Source of the DNA: Citromicrobium bathyomarinum
GTDB lineage: Bacteria; Pseudomonadota; Alphaproteobacteria; Sphingomonadales; Sphingomonadaceae
Length of the DNA: 64,000 nt
Direction of reading: 5' to 3'
NCBI GenBank assembly: GCA_001306305.2
Contig: CP155577.1
Coordinates: 1,905,501 to 1,969,500 of the forward strand
Program-made: the position numbers and the translations under genes
Notes under the pieces: model-generated
The model's input: only the letters and a program-made list of their open reading frames with translations
Told to the model about the DNA's origin: nothing
The model's database searches: none
Part shown: positions 56,149 to 64,000 of the stretch, in pieces
How the letters are laid out: every line of letters begins with the position of its first letter
How positions within the stretch are numbered: the first letter of the stretch is position 1

Positions 56149-57312
56149 ATGCCCGCAGCAGACGATCTTGCGCTTTATATCCACTGGCCCTTCTGCCTGA
56201 AGAAGTGCCCCTATTGCGACTTCAACAGTCATGTTCGCGATGATGTGGATGCCGACGCGTGGCAGGCGGGGCTGCTGGCCGACCTGGCGCACGAGCATGC
56301 GCTGACGCAAGGCCGCCGCGTAGGCTCGATCTTCTTCGGCGGCGGCACGCCCTCGCTGATGCCGCCCGCGCTGGCAGGTTCGCTGATCGAGCAGGCACAG
56401 CGCCTGTGGGGCCTCGCGCCCGATGCCGAGATCACGCTCGAAGCCAATCCCACCTCTTACGAGGCGGGCAAGTTTGCGGATTTCCGCGCCGCCGGGGTCA
56501 ATCGCGTGTCGCTGGGCGTGCAGTCTCTGCATGAAGAGGCACTGGCCTTTCTCGGGCGCGAGCATAGCGCTGCCGAGGCGATGGCAGCGGTCGAGAGCGC
56601 GCAGGGCCTGTTCGGGCGCGTCACCTTCGATTTGATCTACGCGCGCCCCGGTCAAAGTGCCGAGGCGTGGGAGGCGGAGCTGGCGCGCGCCCTCGCCTTC
56701 GGGACCGAGCATCTATCGCTCTACCAGCTGACGATCGAGCCGGGGACGGGCTTTGCCGGTGCCGTGGCGCGCGGGCGGCTGACCCCGATGGACCCGGACG
56801 AGGCCGCCGACCTGTTCGTGCAGACGCAGGAGCAGATGCGGGCTGCGGGCCTCCCGGCCTACGAGATCAGCAACCATGCACGGCCTGGTGCCCAGAGCCA
56901 TCACAACCTCACCTATTGGCGCTACCGCGACTATGTCGGGATCGGTCCGGGCGCGCATGGGCGGCGTGGTGGCATGGCGACGATCCGCCACAAGAAGCCC
57001 GAGGCGTTCCTGCGCCGTGTTGGCGAGAACGGGCACGGCATATCCGAAGAGCGCGCGCTGGGCCGCGAAGAGCAGTTGAGCGAAGCGCTGCTGATGGGCC
57101 TGCGGCTAGCCGAGGGGCTCGATCTGGCGGCGCTTGCCACTCGGTTCGGGACGACGCCTGATGCGCTTGTCGATGCAGACCGCGCCGCGTTCTACGCCGA
57201 TCTCGGGTTCGTCGAACTGGACGGCGACCGGCTGACGATCACCCCGCAGGGCATGCCGCTGCTCGACGCGCTGCTGGCGGAGCTGGTCCCGGCGCACCTC
57301 GTCGCGGCATGA
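56149..57312 (+). CDS. hemW: Radical-SAM heme chaperone HemW
   Basis: Formerly called oxygen-independent coproporphyrinogen oxidase-like. 387 residues. The Fe-S motif is C16xxxC20xxC23 in WPFCLKKCPYCDF, followed by GGGTPSLM, LEANPT and SLGVQS. It belongs to the HemW branch because the extended HemN N-terminus is lacking. It overlaps xerC by four bases (ATGA). Confidence 0.95.
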   Translation: MPAADDLALYIHWPFCLKKCPYCDFNSHVRDDVDADAWQAGLLADLAHEHALTQGRRVGSIFFGGGTPSLMPPALAGSLIEQAQRLWGLAPDAEITLEANPTSYEAGKFADFRAAGVNRVSLGVQSLHEEALAFLGREHSAAEAMAAVESAQGLFGRVTFDLIYARPGQSAEAWEAELARALAFGTEHLSLYQLTIEPGTGFAGAVARGRLTPMDPDEAADLFVQTQEQMRAAGLPAYEISNHARPGAQSHHNLTYWRYRDYVGIGPGAHGRRGGMATIRHKKPEAFLRRVGENGHGISEERALGREEQLSEALLMGLRLAEGLDLAALATRFGTTPDALVDADRAAFYADLGFVELDGDRLTITPQGMPLLDALLAELVPAHLVAA

Positions 57313-58217
57313 GTGGGTTGCTCGCCCGCTGGGAGAGCCATCTTGCGACCGAGCGCCGCCTGTCGCCGCATACCGTGCGCGCATACATCCGCGCCGCCGA
57401 GCGGTTGCTGGAGGAGACGCCTGCGACCGACTGGCAGGGTGTTGCCAGGCTAGGGGCCCCGGCCCTGCGCGCCCAGCTCGCCCGCCGCCGCGCCGATGGC
57501 CTGTCCAACCGCTCCGCCGCGCGCGAGCTCTCTGCCCTTCGTGCCTTCCTTGCCTTCGCCCGCGCCGAGGCAGGCTTCGACGACGCGCAGGCACCGCGTC
57601 TGCGCGGCCCGCGGATCAAGCGCACCCTGCCCCGCCCGGTGACGCCCGACGAAGCGCTCCATCTCGCCGAGAGGATCGGCGAGGAGCGGCGCGAGGAATG
57701 GACGGGCCTGCGCGATCGGGCGGTGCTGCTACTGCTCTACGGCGCAGGGATGCGGTTGGGCGAAGCTCTCTCGCTGACCGGCGAACACGCGCAGATCGGC
57801 GAGACGATCCGCGTCACCGGCAAGGGCGGCAAGACGCGCGTGGCCCCGATCCTGCCCGCGATCCGCAGCGCGATTGCTGCCTATGTCGCCGCGTGCCCGC
57901 ATGATCTCGCACCCGACAAACCCCTGTTCCGGGGCCAACGCGGTGGCCCGCTCTCTCCGGGACTGGTGCAGAAGGCGATGGCACAGGTGCGCGGCGAAAT
58001 CGGCCTGCCCGCCAATGCCACGCCGCACGCGCTGCGCCATTCCTTCGCCACGCATCTGCTCGGCGCGGGCGCGGACCTCAGGAGCCTGCAGGAACTGCTC
58101 GGCCATGCGAGCCTCGGCTCGACGCAGATCTATACCGAGGTGGATGCGGCAAGCCTGCTCGACACCTATCGCAACGCGCATCCCAGAGAGAAGAAGGCGC
58201 CCGAACGGGGCGACTAA
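57309..58217 (+). CDS. xerC: Tyrosine recombinase XerC
   Basis: Resolves chromosome dimers at dif together with XerD. 302 residues. A SAM-like core-binding domain (1-90) precedes the catalytic domain with GAGMRLGEAL (Arg), GKGGKTR (Lys), HALRHSFATHLL (His, Arg), LGHASLGSTQIYTEVD (His, Tyr). It is chromosomal, with no mobile-element context. The 3' end overlaps dedA by four bases. Confidence 0.93.
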   Translation: MSGLLARWESHLATERRLSPHTVRAYIRAAERLLEETPATDWQGVARLGAPALRAQLARRRADGLSNRSAARELSALRAFLAFARAEAGFDDAQAPRLRGPRIKRTLPRPVTPDEALHLAERIGEERREEWTGLRDRAVLLLLYGAGMRLGEALSLTGEHAQIGETIRVTGKGGKTRVAPILPAIRSAIAAYVAACPHDLAPDKPLFRGQRGGPLSPGLVQKAMAQVRGEIGLPANATPHALRHSFATHLLGAGADLRSLQELLGHASLGSTQIYTEVDAASLLDTYRNAHPREKKAPERGD

Positions 58218-58819
58218 CGCTCGGCGCGCGGCTTCCATGTGTAGAGCCGCCACCCGTAACCGGCGACCGCCAGCAGCAGCGAGCCGATTACGATCCATCC
58301 GACCAGATCCTGGATCTGCGAGAAGGTGCCGACCAGCCAGCGCGTGCCGTAGATCAGGATCGCATTCCAGATCGCCGCGCCCGCCGTGGTGAAGACCAGG
58401 AATTTCCAGAGCTTCATGTGAGCGAGACCCGCCGGGAGCGAGATCATCGTGCGCATCACCGGGAAAAACCGCAGGAAAAACACCGCCCATTCGCCGCGCT
58501 GCTTGAAGAAGCGCGATGTGCGCTCGATGTCTTCCCATTCCAGCGTCAGCCACCGGCCCCAGCGCTCGATAAACGGCCCCAACTTTTCGTAGCCGACCCG
58601 GTCGCCGAACCAGAACCAGCCGTAATTGCCTGCAACCGTGCCGATGGTCGCGAAGATCAGCAGCGGCCAGAAGCTCATCCTGCCATTCTCGATCGCGAGC
58701 GCGCCCGCGCCCATGATCGCCTCCGACGGAAGCGGCGGGAAGATGTTTTCGAGGGCCATGAGAACGGCGATGCCGAAATAGCCGAGCCGCTCGACGATGG
58801 AGACTATGATCTCGTCCAT
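58214..58819 (-). CDS. DedA-family membrane protein
   Basis: 201 residues with several membrane helices. NIFPPLPSEAIMGAGALA holds the conserved Glu region, and FFLRFFPVMRTMISLPAGLAHM the arginine helix of DedA/VTT proteins. Relatives move undecaprenyl-phosphate or phospholipids across the membrane. The start at ATG 58819 was chosen where the family begins. It converges on xerC. Confidence 0.92.
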   Translation of the reverse strand: MDEIIVSIVERLGYFGIAVLMALENIFPPLPSEAIMGAGALAIENGRMSFWPLLIFATIGTVAGNYGWFWFGDRVGYEKLGPFIERWGRWLTLEWEDIERTSRFFKQRGEWAVFFLRFFPVMRTMISLPAGLAHMKLWKFLVFTTAGAAIWNAILIYGTRWLVGTFSQIQDLVGWIVIGSLLLAVAGYGWRLYTWKPRAER

Positions 58820-58889
58820 GGGGCACCAATGCACGGGACGGCGGAAAGTTACGGCGCGGCTTGGGAGATTTTTCGCTAGTGCGCTCAAA

Positions 58890-58973
58890 CGGTTCACCGA
58901 TAAAATGACACGTTTCATCGCTCATTCATCTCGTTTCATCGATAGGATTGCACGGTTTATCGCAGGGCGAACC
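58890..58973. repeat. Four tandem 21-bp repeats between dedA and the SIMPL gene
   Basis: Units start at 58890, 58911, 58932 and 58953, each exactly 21 bp. Each begins with the core CG(G/T)TT(C/T)A(C/T)CG, while the rest varies. Four copies at two helical turns spacing suggest an operator array. The array is too short and its spacers too small for CRISPR. It lies upstream of both divergent genes. Confidence 0.8.
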
Positions 58974-59019
58974 AGCCAATCGGGGCTCCGCCGCTGCGAC
59001 CTGTCGAGGAGAATGAGGG

Positions 59020-59760
59020 ATGGCCGGGTTTAGGGAAGACAATCGTTTCGTGGTGCTGGGTTCCGTCGCGATCGTGATGGTCGGGCTGATGGGCAGCGGC
59101 TTCCTGCTCGGCGATGGCTTGCGCCGCGCGAAAGAGGCCGACCGCGAGGTGACCGTGAAGGGCGTGTCCGAACGCGACGTCACCGCCGATATCGCCACTT
59201 GGTCGATCCGCTTCTCCGACACCGGCAATGATCTGGCGAGCGTGCAGGGATCGGTCGACCGGCAGGCGCAGGCTGTGCGCCAGTTCTTCACCGAAGCGGG
59301 CTTCAAGCCGAGCGATTTCACCGACAGCGACATCTCGCTGATGCGCGATCAGCAGCGCGATGCCTATGGCAATCCGCTCCCCGAAAGCCTCACCGTCTCA
59401 CGCACGATCCAGCTGCGCACCAATGACGTCATGAAGGCTCGGGCGGCCTATGCGAAGCAGGCCGACCTGCTGCGTGCCGGGGTCGAGATGGGTGGCGGTT
59501 CGGTCAACTACACATTCACCGGCCTCAACGAGTTGAAGCCCGACATGATTGCGGAGGCCAACCGCAGCGCGCGCCAAAGTGCGCAGCAATTCGCCAACGA
59601 CAGCGGCGCGTCGGTCGGCAAGATCAAGACCGCCAGCCAGGGCTATTTCTCGATCAGCGCGCGCGACGGGGTCGACTGCGAATATTGCGACTCGAGCGGT
59701 GCGAATACGCTGTTCCAGAAGGTCCGCGTGGTGACGACCGTGGCGTATGAGTTGAACTAA
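59020..59760 (+). CDS. SIMPL-domain (DUF541) envelope protein
   Basis: 246 residues. One N-terminal membrane anchor (about 10-31) is followed by the SIMPL domain, VTVKGVSERDVTADIATWSIRF. A C-terminal VDCEYCDSS carries two cysteines. E. coli relatives affect outer-membrane and oxidative-stress traits. The ribosome site GAGGAGAATGAGGG precedes the ATG. A REP pair follows the stop. Confidence 0.88.
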   Translation: MAGFREDNRFVVLGSVAIVMVGLMGSGFLLGDGLRRAKEADREVTVKGVSERDVTADIATWSIRFSDTGNDLASVQGSVDRQAQAVRQFFTEAGFKPSDFTDSDISLMRDQQRDAYGNPLPESLTVSRTIQLRTNDVMKARAAYAKQADLLRAGVEMGGGSVNYTFTGLNELKPDMIAEANRSARQSAQQFANDSGASVGKIKTASQGYFSISARDGVDCEYCDSSGANTLFQKVRVVTTVAYELN

Positions 59761-59796
59761 ACGCGCCGGGACGCGACCCCCAACCAACCTATCAGC

Positions 59797-59885
59797 GCAA
59801 TCCGTTCGTGCTGAGCTTGTCGAAGTGCGGACGGATTGCTCGGCGCCCCTTCTCTCGCCCTTCGACAGGCTCAGGACGAACGGCG
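59797..59885. repeat. REP pair between the SIMPL and gshB genes
   Basis: CCGTTCGTGCTGAGCTTG...GAAG (59802-59824) and its near inverse CCTTCGACAGGCTCAGGACG (59858-59878) lie in opposite orientation. The first is also framed by gcaatccgt (59797-59805) and acggattgc (59831-59839), a perfect 9-bp pair. Both genes converge here. Confidence 0.8.
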
Positions 59886-59892
59886 GTCCATC

Positions 59893-60864
59893 TCACATCT
59901 CGCGATGCCGCCTCTCGGTCGCGTCCCACAGGGCGCCTGCAGTGTCGGTGCCGTTGAAACGGTCGATCGCGACGATCCCGGTGGGCGAGGTCACGTTGAT
60001 CTCGGTCAGCCACTCGCCGCCGATCACGTCGATGCCGACGAACACCAGCCCGCGACGCTTCAGCTCGGGCCCCATTGCGGCGCAGATCTCCTCTTCGCGC
60101 GCGGTCAGCTGCGCGGCCTCGGCCGAGCCGCCCTGCGCGAGGTTGGAGCGGAACTCGCCCTCGCCCGGCTTGCGGTTGATCGCGCCTGCGACTTCGCCGT
60201 CGACCAGTACGATGCGCTTGTCGCCCTCGCTCACCGTCGGCAGGAAGGCCTGCACCATGTGCGCCTCGGGCCACTGGTTGTCGAACACCTCGGACAGCGC
60301 GGACAGGTTCGTACCGCTCTCATCGATCTTGAAGATCGCCTTGCCGCCATTGCCGTGCAGCGGCTTGACCACCACCGCGCCGTGTTTCTTCTGGAACGCC
60401 TGAATATCCGCCAGCCTGCGCGCGATCAGCGTGGGCGGCATGAAGCGTGCGTAATCGAGCACGAACATCTTTTCGGGCGCGTTCACCACCTCGCGCGGAT
60501 CGTTGACCACCAGCGTGGTGCCCTTCAGCCGGTCGAGCAGGAAAGCGGCGGTGATGTAGCCGAGGTCGAAGGGCGGGTCCTGCCGCAGCCAGACGACGTC
60601 GATGTCCTTCGCGAGGTCGATGATGCGCCGCTCGCCCAGCCATTCAAAGTGATCACCCCCGACGCGCTTCACGCGCACAGGGCGCGCGAAGGCGGTGATC
60701 TTTCCGGCGGGCGAGCCGTCGCTTTCCCAAGCGAGGCTTTTCACATCGTAATGCCACACCTCGTGCCCGCGCTCCTGCGCCGAGAGCATCAGCGCGAAGC
60801 TGCTATCGCCCGCGATCTTGACGCTCTCGATCGGGTCCATCTGGAAGGCGGTGCGTAGGGTCAT
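59893..60864 (-). CDS. gshB: Glutathione synthetase
   Basis: ATP-grasp enzyme adding glycine to gamma-glutamylcysteine. 323 residues from the ATG at 60864. DPIESVKIAGDSSFALMLSAQ is the N-terminal block, VVVKPLHGNGGKAIFKI the glycine-rich loop, and GIDVIGGEWLTEINVTSPTG the metal-binding end. The ribosome site GGAG at about 60875-60878 touches the end of a REP element. The frame is open upstream through the REP, so the start was set where homology begins. Confidence 0.96.
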   Translation of the reverse strand: MTLRTAFQMDPIESVKIAGDSSFALMLSAQERGHEVWHYDVKSLAWESDGSPAGKITAFARPVRVKRVGGDHFEWLGERRIIDLAKDIDVVWLRQDPPFDLGYITAAFLLDRLKGTTLVVNDPREVVNAPEKMFVLDYARFMPPTLIARRLADIQAFQKKHGAVVVKPLHGNGGKAIFKIDESGTNLSALSEVFDNQWPEAHMVQAFLPTVSEGDKRIVLVDGEVAGAINRKPGEGEFRSNLAQGGSAEAAQLTAREEEICAAMGPELKRRGLVFVGIDVIGGEWLTEINVTSPTGIVAIDRFNGTDTAGALWDATERRHREM

Positions 60865-60876
60865 ATTCGGCTTTCT

Positions 60877-60954
60877 CCGTTCGTCCTGAGCCTGTCGAAG
60901 GGCGAACAGGCCTCGCGCTGGAAGTTCGCGGTTCGACAGGCTCACCACGAACGG
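60877..60954. repeat. REP pair in the gshB leader
   Basis: CCGTTCGTCCTGAGCCTGTC (60877-60896) and GACAGGCTCACCACGAACGG (60935-60954) are inverted and separated by about 38 bp. The first copy's end forms part of the GGAG ribosome site of gshB on the minus strand. The gap between yraN and gshB is almost filled by it. Confidence 0.8.
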
Positions 60955-60961
60955 TGATGTT

Positions 60962-61318
60962 TCACGGCATCCAAGCGTTCGCGATGTGGCGAGGGTGCGC
61001 GCCGGGTGCAAGCAGGATCACGTCGATCCGTATGTCCTCTCCATCGTTCGCATATTCATGAGCCACCGCGCCCACTGCCGCCGCGACCCGCGCCAGCCGC
61101 CGCTCGTCGATCGCAAGGTCGAGGTCGGGCACGCTGCGCCGCCACTTCACCTCGACGAAGGCGATCAGATTTTCGCGCCGTGCGACAAGGTCGATTTCGC
61201 CCAGCGGCGTCTTGCGGCGACGGTCGATGATCTCCCACCCCTCGCCCTCCAGCCAGCAGGCAGCCTCTTTCTCCCCGCCGCGACCGGCCTTTTCGGCGCG
61301 TTCGCGTTTCTGGCTCAT
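60962..61318 (-). CDS. UPF0102/YraN-family putative endonuclease
   Basis: 118 residues. RAEKAGRGGEKEAACWLEGEGW is the N-terminus, and GEIDLVARRENLIAFVEVKWR is the restriction-endonuclease-like PD-(D/E)xK core (E, D, ExK). It is expected to bind or cut branched DNA, but the function is not proven. The ATG overlaps the rsmI stop (ATGA). In E. coli yraN also lies close to rsmI and lpoA. Confidence 0.92.
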   Translation of the reverse strand: MSQKRERAEKAGRGGEKEAACWLEGEGWEIIDRRRKTPLGEIDLVARRENLIAFVEVKWRRSVPDLDLAIDERRLARVAAAVGAVAHEYANDGEDIRIDVILLAPGAHPRHIANAWMP

Positions 61319-62181
61319 CCGCGCAGTTCCATCGCCCGGGCATAGAGCGCCTTGCGGTCCGCACCGGTCGCCTTGGCCACTTTGGCCGCGGCCTGCGAAG
61401 CCTTCTCGGTCTTCAGAGCCTCGCGCAGCAATGCATCGACATCCTCCGCGCTCGCCTCGGTCTCGTGCGGAGGTTCGACCAGCAGCACGATCTCGCCCTT
61501 GGGCGGCTTGGCTTCGTAATGCGCGATCAGCGCCGCAGGTGTATCCACCCGGCATTCCTCGTGCAGCTTGGTCAACTCGCGCGCCACGCCCACCCGGCGG
61601 CCGGGCAGCGCGGTGTCGATCGCGGCGAGCGATTTCGCCAGCCTTCCCGCGCTCTCGTAGAACAGCAGCGTCGCATCGATCCCGCCGAGTTCGGCCAGCA
61701 TGTCGCCGCGCGCCTTGTCCTTCACCGGCAGGAAACCTGCGAAAAGGAAGCGGTCGCTGGGCAGACCCGCCAGCGTGATCGCGGCGATCGCGGCGCACGG
61801 GCCGGGGATCGTCTGCACCTCCACCCCCGCCTCGCGCGCGGCGTTGACCAGGCGGTATCCGGGGTCGGAGATCAGCGGCGTGCCCGCGTCGCTGACCAGC
61901 GCCACGGCGCGGGTCTGCATGCTCTCGATCAGCCGCGCCCGGTCCCGCTCCTCGGCATGGTCGTTGTATCGCCACAGCGGCTTGGACAGGCCGAGGTGCT
62001 TCATCAGCTTGCCCGTGACGCGCGTATCCTCGCACGCAACACCGTCGCACCGCGAAAGCACGTCGACTGCCCGCAAGGTTATGTCGCTCAGATTGCCAAT
62101 CGGGGTCGCGACGATATACAGGCCCGGCGCAAGCGCGGCGTTCGGATGGGCGTCGCTGGTATCGTTCACGAATCCAGCCAT
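61315..62181 (-). CDS. rsmI: 16S rRNA (cytidine-2'-O)-methyltransferase RsmI
   Basis: Methylates C1402 of 16S rRNA. 288 residues from the ATG at 62181. LYIVATPIGNLSDITLRAVDVL is the first strand, CEDTRVTGKLMKHL and SDAGTPLISDPG are SAM-pocket motifs, and GPCAAIAAITLAGLP is typical. It is divergent from the LpoA-like gene, 27 bp apart. Confidence 0.95.
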   Translation of the reverse strand: MAGFVNDTSDAHPNAALAPGLYIVATPIGNLSDITLRAVDVLSRCDGVACEDTRVTGKLMKHLGLSKPLWRYNDHAEERDRARLIESMQTRAVALVSDAGTPLISDPGYRLVNAAREAGVEVQTIPGPCAAIAAITLAGLPSDRFLFAGFLPVKDKARGDMLAELGGIDATLLFYESAGRLAKSLAAIDTALPGRRVGVARELTKLHEECRVDTPAALIAHYEAKPPKGEIVLLVEPPHETEASAEDVDALLREALKTEKASQAAAKVAKATGADRKALYARAMELRG

Positions 62182-62208
62182 GGACCAACGCAGGGGATAT
62201 TCGCAAGC

Positions 62209-63444
62209 ATGATGGGCTCCACCAAGACCGGCTTGATCCACTGCCGCCGCCTGATCCTCACGCTCGGCATGGGCCTGCTGCTCGCCGGGTGCCAGATCAT
62301 CCCGCAGGTCGATCCGCCCTATTCCCCGCCGCCTCCCTCGCAGCCGACGGGACAGCAGGGGACGACCGACGACCGGCGGACCCCGCCCCCGATCGATCGC
62401 AGCCGCCCCACCCCTCTGCCGCAGGAACCGGGCGACAGCACCCGCCACCGGGTCGCGCTGCTGGTGCCGACCACGGGGGACAACGGGCGCGTCGGCCAGT
62501 CGATCGCCAATGCGACGACGATGGCCCTGCTCGACACCAATGCCGACAGCCTGCGGATCACCACCTACGACACCGCCGACAATGCCCGCGAGGCCGCGCG
62601 CCGCGCGGTGGCGGACGGCAACCAGCTGATCCTGGGCCCGCTGCTGGGCAGCAATGTCGCCGACGTGCTGGCCGAGGCGCGCCCGCGCAATATTCCGCTG
62701 ATCGCCTTCTCCAACGATGTCAGCGTGGCCTCGCCCGACGTGTACCTGATGGGCCTGTCGCCCTCGCAGTCGGTCGCGCGCACGGTCCGCTTTGCGCAGA
62801 GCCAGGGCGCACGCACCTATGGCGCGCTGGTGCCCGAGGGCGAGTATGGCCGCCAGGCCGAGTTGGCCCTGCTCGAAGCGCTGCGCGGCGTCGGCGGTAG
62901 CCTGGTCGCGACCGAACGCTATTCGCGCAACGACGGCTCTGCCGCGAGTGCCGCGCGCCGCCTGCGTGCACGCGGCGGGTTCGACACGGTGATGATCGCC
63001 GACAGCCCCCGGCTCGCAATCATCGCCGCAGCCGAGCTGCGCGACGAGACCGGTGCCGGCCCCCGCCTGCTCGGCACCGAATTGTGGAGCGGCGAGAGCG
63101 CTATTCCCGCCGCCGGAGTGATGCAGGGCGCGCTGTTCTCCGCCCTCTCCGATGCGCGCTATCGCCGCTTTTCGGAAAGCTACCGCAGCCGCTTCGGCGA
63201 TTCCCCCTACCGGATCGCGACGCTGGGCTATGACGGCGTGCTGCTCGCGTTGCGGGTGGCGGGCAATGGCTGGCAGCCGGGCCGCCCCTTCCCCACCGGT
63301 CAGCTGACCGATGCGGGCGGCTTCCTCGGCCTCGACGGTGCGTTCCGCTTCAGCAGCGACGGCACTGCCCAGCGCGCGCTCGAAGTGCGCGAGGTGCGTG
63401 ACGGGCAGGTCGTGGTGGTCTCCCCCGCGCCCGAGAGCTTCTAG
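62209..63444 (+). CDS. LpoA-like penicillin-binding-protein activator lipoprotein
   Basis: 411 residues from the ATG at 62209, with a second ATG at 62212. Lipobox LAGC (about residue 28) and a Pro-rich linker precede a periplasmic type-I binding-protein fold (VALLVPTTGDNGRVGQSIANAT to the C-terminus), the fold of LpoA's C-terminal domain. The TPR-like N-domain of E. coli LpoA is lacking. Its place beside rsmI and yraN matches the E. coli yraL-lpoA-yraN neighbourhood, which supports an LpoA role over a transport role. Confidence 0.88.
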   Translation: MMGSTKTGLIHCRRLILTLGMGLLLAGCQIIPQVDPPYSPPPPSQPTGQQGTTDDRRTPPPIDRSRPTPLPQEPGDSTRHRVALLVPTTGDNGRVGQSIANATTMALLDTNADSLRITTYDTADNAREAARRAVADGNQLILGPLLGSNVADVLAEARPRNIPLIAFSNDVSVASPDVYLMGLSPSQSVARTVRFAQSQGARTYGALVPEGEYGRQAELALLEALRGVGGSLVATERYSRNDGSAASAARRLRARGGFDTVMIADSPRLAIIAAAELRDETGAGPRLLGTELWSGESAIPAAGVMQGALFSALSDARYRRFSESYRSRFGDSPYRIATLGYDGVLLALRVAGNGWQPGRPFPTGQLTDAGGFLGLDGAFRFSSDGTAQRALEVREVRDGQVVVVSPAPESF

Positions 63445-63480
63445 CACGCGGAAATTGCGGACATCGCGCCCCTTCCGGCT

Positions 63481-63489
63481 TGTTATAGT
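63481..63489 (+). promoter_or_regulatory. Candidate extended -10 element for parE
   Basis: TGTTATAGT: a TG followed by one base and TATAGT. It lies 27 bp before the parE ATG. No matching -35 was found at the usual distance. Confidence 0.35.
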
Positions 63490-63515
63490 CGGGTCGGACG
63501 CGCACATTCACGACC

Positions 63516-64000
63516 ATGTCCGATGATCTGTTCGAAGGTACGCCGACCTCCAGCGGCGATTACGATTCCTCCTCGATCGAGGTACTCGAAGGGCTGGAGC
63601 CCGTGCGCCGCCGCCCCGGCATGTATATCGGCGGGACGGACGACCGCGCGCTGCACCACCTCGCCGCCGAGGTTCTCGACAACTCGATGGACGAGGCGGT
63701 CGCGGGCCACGCGACCCGGATCGAGGTCAAGCTGGAAGAAGGCAACCGGCTGACCATCGCCGACAATGGCCGTGGCATGCCGATCGACGAGCATCCCAAG
63801 TTCCCCGGCAAGTCGACGCTGGAGGTGATCCTTTCCACCCTCCACTCGGGCGGCAAGTTCTCCGGCAAGGCCTATGCGACCTCGGGCGGCCTGCACGGCG
63901 TCGGGGTCAGCGTGGTCAACGCGCTGTCCGAACACACCCGGGTCGAGGTCGCGCGCGACAAGACGCTCTATGCGCAGGAATTCTCCAAGGGGCAGACGCT
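63516..64000 (+). CDS. parE: DNA topoisomerase IV subunit B, 3' truncated by the window
   Basis: The first 161 residues are visible. SSIEVLEGLEPVRRRPGMYIGGT, then HHLAAEVLDNSMDEAVAGHA (GHKL ATP site with catalytic Glu and Asn), NGRGMPIDEHP, and GGLHGVGVSVVNALSE (ATP lid). The LEGLEPVRRRPGMYIGGTD form and the HHLAAEVLDNSMDE block are those of ParE rather than GyrB. The remainder lies past the window end. Confidence 0.93.
   Translation, partial: MSDDLFEGTPTSSGDYDSSSIEVLEGLEPVRRRPGMYIGGTDDRALHHLAAEVLDNSMDEAVAGHATRIEVKLEEGNRLTIADNGRGMPIDEHPKFPGKSTLEVILSTLHSGGKFSGKAYATSGGLHGVGVSVVNALSEHTRVEVARDKTLYAQEFSKGQT

Noticed and set aside
57309-58217. Phage or integron integrase
   Set aside because: Length, motifs and the rph-rdgB-hemW context fit housekeeping XerC; no att site or cargo is seen.
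58890-58973. CRISPR array
   Set aside because: Units are 21 bp with only ten conserved bases and no spacers; no cas genes are present.

Overview
The window reads as a stretch of core chromosome from a high-GC alphaproteobacterium, most likely order Sphingomonadales and close to Erythrobacteraceae. The reasons are the order ispDF / dusB-ntrY-ntrX-hfq-hflX-mazG, an Hfq with two Sm domains, the radA-cvpA-(Fe-S scaffold)-MFS-alr-phaR run, small lipoproteins with sphingomonad-like sequence, and REP palindromes of the GTCGAAG...CTTCGAC type. This placement comes from gene content and order only; no database search was possible. Nothing looks like a prophage, transposon, plasmid or CRISPR locus.

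Layout. 1-7.8 kb: 3' end of a YhhN-type lysoplasmalogenase, gyrA, a secreted TPR protein, a NYN-LOTUS protein, lipA, a RatA/COQ10 START protein, pncC. 7.8-16.8 kb: ispDF (minus), then the plus-strand regulatory block dusB, ntrY, ntrX, tandem hfq, hflX, closed by a REP pair and mazG. 17-26.5 kb: an MFS exporter, then a tightly overlapped minus-strand operon (transcribed mltB-like, rlpA-like, dac, tmk, holB, metG, tatD, MBL hydrolase, 55-residue membrane protein). 26.6-31.8 kb: tRNA-Ser(UGA), a DUF1328 protein, a small hydrophilic ORF, lpdA, a thioesterase, an SH3 lipoprotein, the E2 of pyruvate dehydrogenase, and a UspA-like protein. 31.8-43.4 kb: a minus-strand run from radA through cvpA, Fe-S scaffold, MHS transporter, alr, phaR, a secreted protein, proS, DUF805, rnr and a peroxiredoxin-like protein. 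43.5-54.7 kb: a patatin-like lipase and the stress cluster dnaK-dnaJ and hrcA-grpE, with a PCu(A)C copper chaperone, a zinc-protease-like protein, and an indoleamine-dioxygenase-family protein between them. 54.7-64 kb: rph-rdgB-hemW-xerC, dedA, a SIMPL-domain protein, gshB, yraN, rsmI, an LpoA-like lipoprotein, and the 5' end of parE.

How it fits together: most genes are housekeeping (topoisomerases, tRNA charging, RNA decay, chaperones, lipoate and pyruvate dehydrogenase, cell-wall remodelling). Gene junctions on the minus strand use four-base stop/start overlaps again and again, seven of them GTGA, which suggests widespread translational coupling.

The most unusual items are the asymmetric tandem Hfq, an RlpA-like lipoprotein whose barrel has lost part of its conserved region, ntrYX sitting directly after dusB with no ntrBC, four 21-bp tandem repeats in the dedA/SIMPL intergenic region, and a REP pair touching the ribosome-binding site of gshB. 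I found no clear multi-gene system that is wholly new; the tandem Hfq is the strongest candidate for unusual biology.
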